In this document: positions 1 through 5,177 of the stretch, piece by piece | How the letters are laid out: the number at the start of each line of letters is the position of its first letter | Numbering within the stretch: the stretch's first letter is position 1 | Assembly (NCBI GenBank): GCA_031282665.1 | Contig: JAITDH010000203.1 | Coordinates: 1 to 6,783 of the forward strand | DNA: 6,783 bases | Direction: 5' to 3' | Origin: Zoogloeaceae bacterium | GTDB lineage: Bacteria > Pseudomonadota > Gammaproteobacteria > Burkholderiales > Rhodocyclaceae | Program-made: the position numbers and the translations under genes | The notes under the pieces: generated by a model | The model's input: only the letters and a program-made list of their open reading frames with translations | What the model was told of the DNA's origin: nothing | Databases searched by the model: none

Positions 1-156
1 GCTGACCTTTGGGATAGCTTGAGCGAGGAAGATACCCCGTTACCGATGCCACAGTTTCAGGAACTTCAGCGCCGCATGGTGTCGTTCGATCATGCTCGTG
101 CCCATGCCATGAGTTGGGAGCATCTAAAGGCGGAGTTGATTGAGCGCGCCCCATGA
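1..156 (+). CDS. Addiction-module antitoxin component, C-terminal fragment
   Basis: Frame 1 is open from the window edge to a TGA at 154-156, giving 51 residues that begin ADLWDSLSEEDTPLP and end SWEHLKAELIERAP. The pattern 'LWDSL', then prolines, then a basic helix, then 'SWEHLKAEL', is typical of the small (about 70-80 aa) 'putative addiction module component' antitoxins, whose C-terminus usually reads LSWEEVKARL or similar. Such proteins normally bind and neutralise a RelE/ParE-type toxin encoded immediately downstream, and repress the shared promoter. The N-terminal 20-30 residues and the promoter lie outside the window. An ATG overlaps the stop codon (ATGA, 153-156), the usual coupling in this family, but the downstream frame is very short. 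The family call rests on pattern recognition from a fragment. Confidence 0.7.
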   Translation, partial: ADLWDSLSEEDTPLPMPQFQELQRRMVSFDHARAHAMSWEHLKAELIERAP

Positions 157-206
157 CAAAAAAACTTGTTTTCATGCCAGTACAAACTCAGGACTTGAAT
201 TCGTAA
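153..206 (+). pseudogene. Possible truncated RelE/ParE-type toxin remnant
   Basis: An ATG at 153-155 overlaps the antitoxin stop codon (ATGA) and opens a 17-codon frame, MTKKLVFMPVQTQDLNS, ended by TAA at 204-206. RelE/ParE toxins commonly begin with a short strand and a helix of the form 'xxLVFxPxAxxDL', which this start loosely resembles, and the position is where the partner toxin should be. The same frame stays open after the TAA to a TGA at 294-296 (KSALEIEEYF and on), so a point nonsense mutation or a rearrangement are both possible. Nothing later in that frame is recognisably a toxin. It could also be chance. Confidence 0.3.
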
Positions 207-207
207 A

Positions 208-246
208 AATCCGCCCTGGAAATCGAAGAATATTTCAGGACGGATT
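208..246 (-). terminator. Candidate intrinsic terminator for the immunity gene
   Basis: The arms at 208-223 (aatccgccctggaaat) and 232-246 (atttcaggacggatt) pair over about 15 bp with one mismatch and one bulged G, around an 8-nt loop. Read on the minus strand, the stem is followed at once by TTTTT (complement of 205-209). This is the layout of a rho-independent terminator for the minus-strand transcript whose last gene stops at 401, about 155 nt upstream. On the plus strand no comparable T-run follows, so termination of the antitoxin transcript is less well supported. The stem is only moderately GC-rich. Confidence 0.5.
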
Positions 247-259
247 ATTCGGATTGCTT

Positions 260-280
260 ATTGTACAGTTGCACAGGACA
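260..280 (+). repeat. 21-bp direct repeat, copy 1 (possible transposon-end site)
   Basis: This copy reads attgtacagttgc followed by acaggaca. It matches the copy at 312-332 at 17 of 21 positions in the same orientation, with a 52-bp period. The reverse complement begins TGTCC and ends GTACAAT. Elements with Mu/TnsB/Tn552-like transposases often carry several such 20-bp sites at each end, with TGT outermost. No transposase gene is in the window, so the mobile-element reading is inference. Confidence 0.45.
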
Positions 281-311
281 CATTTGGCTCGCTTGATTGT
301 CAACAGACTCT

Positions 312-332
312 ATTGTACGGTTAGACGGGACA
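312..332 (+). repeat. 21-bp direct repeat, copy 2 (possible transposon-end site)
   Basis: The sequence reads attgtacggttag followed by acgggaca. It is the second copy of the repeat at 260-280. Another gggaca follows at 337-342, so on the minus strand the outer edge reads TGTCCCATCA then TTGTCCCGTC, a small tandem. If these are terminal transposase-binding sites, the orientation places the element to the left (antitoxin side) with its outer end near 332-342. That is inference from repeat architecture only. Confidence 0.45.
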
Positions 333-400
333 ATGATGGGACAAAGGATTTTCGGCGGGGAATTGCGAAAAAATTTGCCTTGATTTAACGTGACTGACTA

Positions 401-1168
401 CTATTCCAATGCACCAATCACGGGTTCCTTCTTTATCAGGAAGAAATTTTCTGGAAACAGGCTTTTGAGTTCGGCACGGCGCTTCGAGAAACGCGGGAAA
501 TCATCCAACACGTCCTGGATGTTCTCCGTAACCCGCACCAGCCAAGCATTTCCGATCTTCTCGATGGGGAAACCCGCCGCCGCAATCCGCTCGGCATCCA
601 CCTTTTCGGCGAATTCGTCGCCATAGACCATCGCCCAAGCCGCATTTGGAACATCTGGCTTTAAGGCTGCATTAAATGAACCGATCTGAAAGCTATCCGA
701 TCCTGCCACCTTAAACTCAAGTTCAGGTTCACTGAAAATATGAAGCATACCGAGCTGCGGCGGAAAAATTCCACACCAAGTCTTGAACAACGAATACCAG
801 TCTACCTTCTCACTACATGCGGAGTGAAAATTAATACGGCCCGGAACAGTCTTCAAATAGATGTTCTTCATTGTATGAACGACATAACCCTTGCATTTAA
901 GGGCTTTTTTTCGCCGCCACGCAAAATCGCAGGCAAATTCTCGCGGTGTACTGTTCCCACTACGGATAATCCCCTTCACCGCCCAGATGTCCTTACACGC
1001 GGCCTTTCCCATGAAAGGGTCCTTGAATTTGTCCGGGTTGTAGTAGGAGACCTGTTCCGGTATGAGCAGGCCATCACCCATTTCCAGGGAATCAACAAGC
1101 CGCTCACCGACCTCCCAGTCAGTTGTATTCGACTTTGTCTTAACAGTGATTTGCACGTATTTTTTCAT
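401..1168 (-). CDS. Probable immunity protein of a polymorphic-toxin module
   Basis: A complete 255-residue protein with no signal peptide or membrane helix, so predicted cytosolic, as expected for a protein that neutralises an intracellular nuclease. Its function is inferred mainly from position: the ATG lies 3 nt after the stop of the REase-fold toxin remnant, and a GGAG at 1178-1181, inside the last toxin codons, sits 9 nt upstream as ribosome-binding site. This is the tight toxin-then-immunity order of polymorphic toxin systems. Visible features are a lysine-rich start (MKKYVQITVKTK), scattered tryptophans (W18, W62, W84, W124, W131, W178, W209) and a well-ordered C-terminal third: AWAMVYGDEF (177-186), an acidic helix (VDAERIAAAGFP, 190-201), the strand NAWLVRVTE (207-215), then DDFPRFSKRRAELK (222-235). 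The overall pattern loosely recalls Imm52/DUF3396-type immunity proteins, but I cannot confirm the family. The gene is intact although its toxin is broken. It is more AT-rich than the core genes to the right, consistent with acquisition. Confidence 0.62.
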   Translation of the reverse strand: MKKYVQITVKTKSNTTDWEVGERLVDSLEMGDGLLIPEQVSYYNPDKFKDPFMGKAACKDIWAVKGIIRSGNSTPREFACDFAWRRKKALKCKGYVVHTMKNIYLKTVPGRINFHSACSEKVDWYSLFKTWCGIFPPQLGMLHIFSEPELEFKVAGSDSFQIGSFNAALKPDVPNAAWAMVYGDEFAEKVDAERIAAAGFPIEKIGNAWLVRVTENIQDVLDDFPRFSKRRAELKSLFPENFFLIKKEPVIGALE

Positions 1169-1177
1169 GATTCAAAA

Positions 1178-1181
1178 CTCC
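1178..1181 (-). promoter_or_regulatory. Ribosome-binding site of the immunity gene inside the toxin 3' end
   Basis: On the minus strand GGAG is followed by 9 nt and then the ATG at 1168-1166. The GGAG lies within the final toxin codons (LTEF, TGA at 1174-1172). Translation of the two genes is therefore likely coupled, and the site fixes the immunity start. Confidence 0.6.
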
Positions 1182-1875
1182 GTCAAAATACCCGTGGCGG
1201 GATCATATCTGTAGATGCTGCCACCAATTTCTTCTATCGCTTCCAGAAGCGGCCCGGAAATATACTGCGTCTTGGGACTCACCACAAGGTTGAAAGGCTG
1301 CCCCAATTCACCAGCGCGCTGAATCTGTGCCCGAAGCTGATCGGACATGGAAAGCTTCTCGACATTCTTGACCTCCAGCATTCCGCCGACGTTCCGTCCC
1401 CACATATCAACTCCGTGTTCTTTACGCCGCCCACATGTTCAAGCGCTTCAATTACCTGGCGTTCAAACAAAGTACCGTTTTGACGGTTGATGATTTGCGG
1501 AATCTGGCTTGCCGCGCGGGCTTGTGCAATATCATCTGCATGCTCCGACCAAACCTTTGCGACATCGCCCAAGGTGTCGTCCAGGATGTCATCCATCTTC
1601 TTGGAAAACGCCTTGGCGGTGGCCTCCGTAATATGCGTGGCGGCCTTGGCAGTTCCGGCCGCTCCGCCGACGGAGGCAGCGATGCGCACAGCCAACATCG
1701 ATTTCTGGGCGATGGAGATATCGAAGCCGTAGATCTTGTTGAGCCTAGCCGAGATGTCGTCATTCAGGGCGACAGCAGTACCTTCGCCAATGGCGTGGCC
1801 GTTTTCGATGAAACTATTGGCGATGCTTTGCGGCAGACCTTCATAGACTTTCAGATATTGACGAATGATTGAAAT

Positions 1876-1897
1876 GCTAGAGCGATAACGCTCTAGC
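1876..1897. repeat. Perfect 9-bp inverted repeat spanning the gluQ stop codon
   Basis: Arms gctagagcg (1876-1884) and cgctctagc (1889-1897) are exact reverse complements around the 4-nt loop ataa. The gluQ TAG (1893-1895) lies inside the right arm. As minus-strand RNA it would form a 9-bp hairpin followed by a weakly U-rich stretch, so it could act as an inefficient terminator for gluQ. The same bases also lie in the open toxin frame (ELERYRSS), and it sits next to the probable island junction, so a recombination-site role is an alternative. Confidence 0.5.
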
Positions 1898-2834
1898 TCC
1901 CTTTGAAGATCATTCCATAGTTTTCATTTTGGTTTAATTTAATCGCATCCGGATTCCAGTTTTCCCTGGCCCATGTCCAGATTTCCCGGACGCTGGCGCG
2001 GGCGAGGTCGGCTGGCGGAGACTGGCCGAGAAAGGCCAGGGCGGTCGTGAGATTGGCGGAGGCTCGCGCCGCCTCCAGCGGCGCGGCGCGGGTCTGTTTG
2101 GAGAGTTTTTCCCCCGCCCGGTTGGTGACGAGAGGCAGATGCGCATAGGCGGGCGTGGCATGGCCGAGGGCGCCTTGCAGGCAGATCTGGCGGGGGGTGG
2201 AAGCGAGCAGGTCGGCGCCGCGCACGATGTGGGTGATGCCCTGCCAGGCATCGTCCACGACGACGGTCAACTGATAGGCGAAAATACCGTCGGCGCGCAG
2301 GAGAACGAAATCGCCCACGTCGCGCGCGAGATCCTGGCGGATTTCGCCCTGGATGGCGTCGAGGAAGCGGACTTCCGCGCTGCCCTCGCCATCTTCGCTA
2401 TTTTCGACACGCAGCCGCCAGGCGCGGGGCGCGCGTCCCGGCGGCAGGCCGGCGCGGCAGGCGCCCGGATAGACGAGGCCGCCGTCGATGGACGGGCGGG
2501 GATGAAAGGCGGCGATTTCCTTCCGGGAGCAGGCGCAGGGGTAGAGCCGCCCCGTCTTTTGCAGATGTTCCAGCGCGGCGCGGTAGGCGTCCAGGCGCTG
2601 GCTCTGCCAGAGCACGGCTTCGTCCCAGGCAAAGCCATGCGCTTCCAGCACGCGGAGAATGGCGTCCGCCGCGCCGGGCACGTTGCGCGGCGTATCCGCG
2701 TCTTCCATGCGCAAGAGCCAGACGCCGCCATGCGCGCGGGCTTCCAGGCAGGAGGCGAGGGCCGCAACGAGGGAACCCCGATGCAGGGGGCCGCTGGGTG
2801 TGGGAGCGAAGCGGCCGCGATAGGACGCAGACAT
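1893..2834 (-). CDS. gluQ: Glutamyl-Q tRNA(Asp) synthetase (GluQ-RS), altered C-terminus
   Basis: A truncated GluRS paralogue that activates glutamate and attaches it to queuosine at the wobble position of tRNA(Asp). In 313 residues it shows the class I start GRFAPTPSGPLHRGSL (7-22) with a HIGH-like HRGS, the glutamate-pocket motif RMEDADTPR (42-50), zinc ligands C100 and C102 (YPCACS) with Y122 and C126 (VYPGAC), the stretch HIVRGADLL (202-210) and a KMSKS-like EKLSKQ (242-247). The anticodon-binding domain of true GluRS is absent, as expected. An ATG at 2850-2852 would add six residues, but GAGGA at 2842-2846 lies 7 nt before the ATG at 2834, so that start is preferred. The protease gene ends 39 nt upstream, suggesting cotranscription. 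The last 15 residues (KLNQNENYGMIFKGS) are AT-rich, unlike the family, and follow the point where GluQ proteins normally end, so the 3' end was probably replaced by recombination. The catalytic core is intact and likely functional. Confidence 0.93.
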   Translation of the reverse strand: MSASYRGRFAPTPSGPLHRGSLVAALASCLEARAHGGVWLLRMEDADTPRNVPGAADAILRVLEAHGFAWDEAVLWQSQRLDAYRAALEHLQKTGRLYPCACSRKEIAAFHPRPSIDGGLVYPGACRAGLPPGRAPRAWRLRVENSEDGEGSAEVRFLDAIQGEIRQDLARDVGDFVLLRADGIFAYQLTVVVDDAWQGITHIVRGADLLASTPRQICLQGALGHATPAYAHLPLVTNRAGEKLSKQTRAAPLEAARASANLTTALAFLGQSPPADLARASVREIWTWARENWNPDAIKLNQNENYGMIFKGS

Positions 2835-2841
2835 GCAGCCG

Positions 2842-2846
2842 TCCTC
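2842..2846 (-). promoter_or_regulatory. Ribosome-binding site deciding the gluQ start
   Basis: GAGGA on the minus strand lies 7 nt before the ATG at 2834 and downstream of the in-frame ATG at 2852, which has no good purine-rich site before it. This favours the shorter GluQ, whose start MSASYRGRFAPTP also matches the family better. Confidence 0.55.
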
Positions 2847-2873
2847 GTCCATGTGACGGTCCGTGCGGCTGCC

Positions 2874-4040
2874 CTACTCGCGCATTTTCCGCTTCAGGGG
2901 CGGGCGCTGTCCCACTTTTACCTTGATCTCCAGGATGTTTTTGGCGCGCCGCAGGCGGAAGAGGGTTTCTTCCCCGGGCTTGATGTCGACGATGGCATCC
3001 AGCATCTGCTGGGTGTCCTTGACGCCTTGCCCATTGACGGCGAGGAGGACGTCGCCGGGCTTGATGCCGGCGGTGTCGGCGGGGCTGCCGGGCACGACGC
3101 CGGCGATGAGCGCCCCTTCGGTGTCGGCGAGACCGAAGGATTCGGCCAGTTCCTGGGTGATTTCCTGCGCCTCGACGCCGATCCAGCCGCGGATGACGAT
3201 GCCGTTCTTGATGATTTCCTCCATGATTTTCTTGGCGGAGGAAACCGGGATGGCGAAGCCGATGCCGAGCGAGCCGCCAGTGCGCGAATAGATGGCGGTA
3301 TTGATGCCGATCAGGTTGCCCGCGCCATTGACCAGGGCGCCGCCGGAATTGCCGGGATTGATGGCGGCATCGGTCTGGATGAAGTTCTCGAAGGTGTTGA
3401 TGCCCAGATGGGTGCGCCCCAGGGCGGAAACGATGCCCATGGTCACGGTCTGTCCGACGCCGAAGGGATTGCCGATCGCCAGCACGGCATCGCCGACGTC
3501 GACGTTTTCCATCCGCCCGAAGGTGATGACAGGCAGTTTGTCGGCATCGACCTGCAATACGGCCAGGTCGGTTTCGGGATCGGAACCGACGACCTTGGCC
3601 TTGAATTTGCGCCCGTCGGAGAGCGCGACTTCGATCTGGTCGGCCGCTTCGATGACGTGGAAATTGGTGAGGATGTAGCCGTTGGAACTGACGATCACGC
3701 CGGAACCCAGGCCGGATTCCTGGCGCGGCGTGTCGAGACCTTCCCCGAAGAAATAGCGGAAGACGGGATCATCCAGCAGGGGATGGCGTTCGGCCCGGAT
3801 TTCCTGCGTGGTGAAAATATGCACCACGGCGGGAAGCGCCTTTTTCGCCGCTTCGCGAAATCCGCTCGCCGCCACGCCCGGCACATGGTCGGCGGAAGTT
3901 TCCGGGGCGGCTTCCTGCAAGGGGACGATGACTCCCTGGGGGTTGCGTCCCAGCCATTCGGGTTTCAAGGTTGCAACGACGAACAGGACGGCCAGCGCCA
4001 CGGTCGTCGTTTGTGCGAAAATCAGCCATAGTTTACGCAT
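2874..4040 (-). CDS. degS: Membrane-anchored HtrA-family serine protease with one PDZ domain (DegS/AlgW-like)
   Basis: A 388-residue trypsin-like protease of the periplasmic HtrA/Do family. A hydrophobic segment (about 5-25) after MRK acts as an uncleaved anchor or signal. The protease domain (about 60-270) has the catalytic triad in classic contexts: H128 in TNFHVIEAAD, D158 in ETDLAVL and S232 in INPGNSGGAL. VGDAVLAIGNPFG (182-194) and GIGFAIPVSSAK (259-270) are also diagnostic. A single PDZ domain (about 285-375) contains RGWIGVE, GVVPGSPADTAGIKPGD and VLLAVNG. One PDZ plus an N-terminal anchor fits DegS/AlgW, which senses misfolded outer-membrane proteins and cleaves anti-sigma factors of the RseA/MucA type, rather than two-PDZ DegP. 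The RseA/MucA target is not in the window, so the regulatory role is inferred. The start is 11 bp from the divergent nif3-like start, so its promoter must lie inside that gene. gluQ follows in the same direction. The symbol is by family resemblance. Confidence 0.9.
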   Translation of the reverse strand: MRKLWLIFAQTTTVALAVLFVVATLKPEWLGRNPQGVIVPLQEAAPETSADHVPGVAASGFREAAKKALPAVVHIFTTQEIRAERHPLLDDPVFRYFFGEGLDTPRQESGLGSGVIVSSNGYILTNFHVIEAADQIEVALSDGRKFKAKVVGSDPETDLAVLQVDADKLPVITFGRMENVDVGDAVLAIGNPFGVGQTVTMGIVSALGRTHLGINTFENFIQTDAAINPGNSGGALVNGAGNLIGINTAIYSRTGGSLGIGFAIPVSSAKKIMEEIIKNGIVIRGWIGVEAQEITQELAESFGLADTEGALIAGVVPGSPADTAGIKPGDVLLAVNGQGVKDTQQMLDAIVDIKPGEETLFRLRRAKNILEIKVKVGQRPPLKRKMRE

Positions 4041-4051
4041 GGGGAGTTCTC

Positions 4052-4804
4052 ATGAATCGTGAAGAATTGGCGCTTGCCCTGGATGCCATCCTGGACAGCG
4101 CGAAATTTGAGGATTATTGCCCAAATGGACTGCAAGTGGAAGGGCGTCTTGATTTGCGGCGGGCGATCACGGGCGTCACCGCGAGCCAGGCGCTGATCGA
4201 CGAGGCCATCCGGCGCGAGGCGGACACGCTCATCGTGCATCACGGCCTTTTCTGGCGGGGGGAATCGCCCTGTGTCGTCGGCTACCGGCGGCGGCGGCTG
4301 GCCGCCCTGCTCGCGCACGACATCAATCTTTTCGCCTACCATCTGCCGCTGGACGCCCATCCCGAACTGGGCAACAACGCGCAATGGGCGCGGGCGATGG
4401 GCTGGCGGACGACGGGGCGCTTCGGCCGGCAGGCGCTCGGTTTCCACGGCGAGCCGGAAGAACCCTGCACACTCGCGGAACTGGCGGCGCGGACGCGGGC
4501 GGTCCTGGGGCGCGCGCCGCTCGTCGTCGCGGCGGGCGACGAGAACCGCCCGATCCGGCGTCTGGCCTGGTGCTCGGGTGGCGCGCAGCATTATCTGGAA
4601 GAGGCGCTTTCGCTGGGGGTCGATGCCTATCTTTCCGGGGAAATTTCCGAACAGACGCCGCATCTGGCAAGGGAAAACGGCCTTGCCTACCTGGCCTGCG
4701 GCCATCACGCAAGCGAATGTTTCGGCCCGCGGGCATTGGCAGATTGGTTGCAGCGGGAAAGCGGACTGCCCTGCGAGTTCGTGGATTGTTCCAACCCCGC
4801 CTGA
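4052..4804 (+). CDS. ybgI: Nif3-like dinuclear metal-centre protein (YbgI/DUF34 family)
   Basis: A 250-residue protein, the same size as E. coli YbgI (about 247). The family forms toroidal hexamers with a two-metal site in each subunit. Database entries often call it 'GTP cyclohydrolase 1 type 2', but its cellular role is not settled. Family marks in order: DYCPNGLQVEG (21-31), GVTAS (41-45), LIVHHGLFW (60-68) with metal ligands H63/H64, FAYHLPLDAHPELGNN (95-109) with H97 and D101, WCSGGAQHYLEEAL (173-186), DAYLSGEISE (191-200) and GHHASECFG (217-225) with H218 and E222. All expected ligands are present. The ATG at 4052 has GGGGAG (4041-4046) 5 nt upstream. The frame is open upstream from 3971, but that part is antisense to the protease gene and is discarded. 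It is divergent from the degS-like gene, an arrangement I recall from other betaproteobacteria. A small membrane protein starts 40 bp downstream. Confidence 0.92.
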   Translation: MNREELALALDAILDSAKFEDYCPNGLQVEGRLDLRRAITGVTASQALIDEAIRREADTLIVHHGLFWRGESPCVVGYRRRRLAALLAHDINLFAYHLPLDAHPELGNNAQWARAMGWRTTGRFGRQALGFHGEPEEPCTLAELAARTRAVLGRAPLVVAAGDENRPIRRLAWCSGGAQHYLEEALSLGVDAYLSGEISEQTPHLARENGLAYLACGHHASECFGPRALADWLQRESGLPCEFVDCSNPA

Positions 4805-4844
4805 TGTTCCACCCATTCCTCTCATTCCACTTGCCGGTGCCGCC

Positions 4845-5177
4845 ATGCCAAGCAGACTGACCCAGCGCATTCTCGCCGATCCCCGCTACGGGCAATGGGT
4901 GCGCGCCCGCCAGATCCAGCGGCGCAAGCTGGCGTACCTGACGCTGCTCTTCCTTGCCGCGGCGCTCTTCCTGCTCGCCGACGCGCGCCCGCCGCTGGAA
5001 CGCCCCTACATCGCCTTCCTGCTCGTCGCCTGGGTCATCATCTTCCTGCTGGCCATGCTGCGCGAATATGGGAAAAGGAGCGCGCGGGTATTCGACCGGC
5101 AGATCACGGAGGTCATCCGACAGGCGCGGGAAACGAGAAAAACGGAGATGGAGGGAGATGTGGATGAAAGCGCGTGA
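4845..5177 (+). CDS. Small two-helix membrane protein, DUF485-like symporter companion
   Basis: A 110-residue protein with a basic N-terminus (MPSRLTQRILADPRYGQWVRAR split as MPSRLTQRIL and ADPRYGQWVRAR), a hydrophobic helix at about 29-45, a short loop (DARPPLERP), a second helix at about 54-72 and a charged C-terminal tail (73-110). The N-terminal pattern 'dpRyxxxVxxR' followed by two helices recalls DUF485/YjcH proteins, which are encoded just before ActP acetate symporters, often as a two-gene unit. The symporter here starts inside this gene's last codons (overlap 5164-5177), which supports a joint role and translational coupling. The tail is longer and more charged than I expect for YjcH, so family membership is tentative. 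The ATG at 4845 has only a poor ribosome-binding site. Confidence 0.7.
   Translation: MPSRLTQRILADPRYGQWVRARQIQRRKLAYLTLLFLAAALFLLADARPPLERPYIAFLLVAWVIIFLLAMLREYGKRSARVFDRQITEVIRQARETRKTEMEGDVDESA
5150..5157 (+). promoter_or_regulatory. Ribosome-binding site deciding the symporter start
   Basis: GGAGGGAG, within the end of the small membrane protein gene, has its GGAGG core 9 nt before the ATG at 5164. It directly abuts the ATG at 5158, too close for that start. The 5164 start also yields a better signal-like N-terminus (MKARENR). Confidence 0.55.

Larger units (their letters stand above)
1172..1923 (-). pseudogene. Polymorphic-toxin C-terminal nuclease domain (Tox-REase-7-like), frameshifted and 5'-truncated
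   Basis: Two overlapping minus-strand frames together read as one toxin C-terminus. The upstream frame is open from 1923 to a stop at 1279. It gives an alanine-rich helical linker (for example AVRIAASVGGAAGTAKAATH and KKMDDILDDTLGDVAKVW), then the domain start NGTLFERQVIEALEHVGGVKNTE (split: NGTLFERQVIEA, LEHVGGVKNTE). The other frame (open from 1438 to the TGA at 1172) continues with HGVDMWGRNVGGMLEVKNV, then LSMSDQLRAQIQ, QPFNLVVSPKT, YISGPLLEAI and IYRYDPATG. 'FE...V', 'KNT', 'DxWGRNVGG', 'EVKNV', 'SxQLRAQ' and 'FNLVVSP' match my memory of the restriction-endonuclease-fold toxin family Tox-REase-7. The Asp of GVD and the Glu and Lys of EVK are the expected D-ExK nuclease residues. The frame switch falls at about 1410-1438. 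Family members usually have 10 or more residues between KNT and the Asp, so a small deletion is likely. No ATG, GTG or TTG lies in frame between the TGA at 1924-1926 and the ATG at 1698, so the start is lost too. The fragment abuts and overlaps the gluQ 3' end. Confidence 0.65.

Noticed and set aside
140..388. Plus-strand frame of 82 codons after the antitoxin
   Set aside because: It starts with TTG inside the antitoxin in another frame, crosses the hairpin and direct repeats, and has no family resemblance.
1410..1440. Programmed ribosomal frameshift in the toxin gene
   Set aside because: There is no clear slippery heptamer in the overlap of the two frames and the start codon is also missing, so simple decay explains more.
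740..1483. Plus-strand open frame of 247 codons
   Set aside because: It overlaps the immunity gene and toxin domain in antisense, has no recognisable motif, and is weaker than the minus-strand interpretation.
1279..1698. Independent 139-codon gene starting at the ATG at 1698
   Set aside because: The frame is open well upstream of this ATG with the same coding character. Its last 40 or so residues are out of frame with the nuclease core, so it is part of the broken toxin.
2139..4031. Long plus-strand open frame of 630 codons
   Set aside because: It is antisense to gluQ and the degS-like protease, both with clear catalytic motifs. Its product is low-complexity, rich in Gly, Asp and Ala, as expected of a shadow frame in GC-rich DNA.
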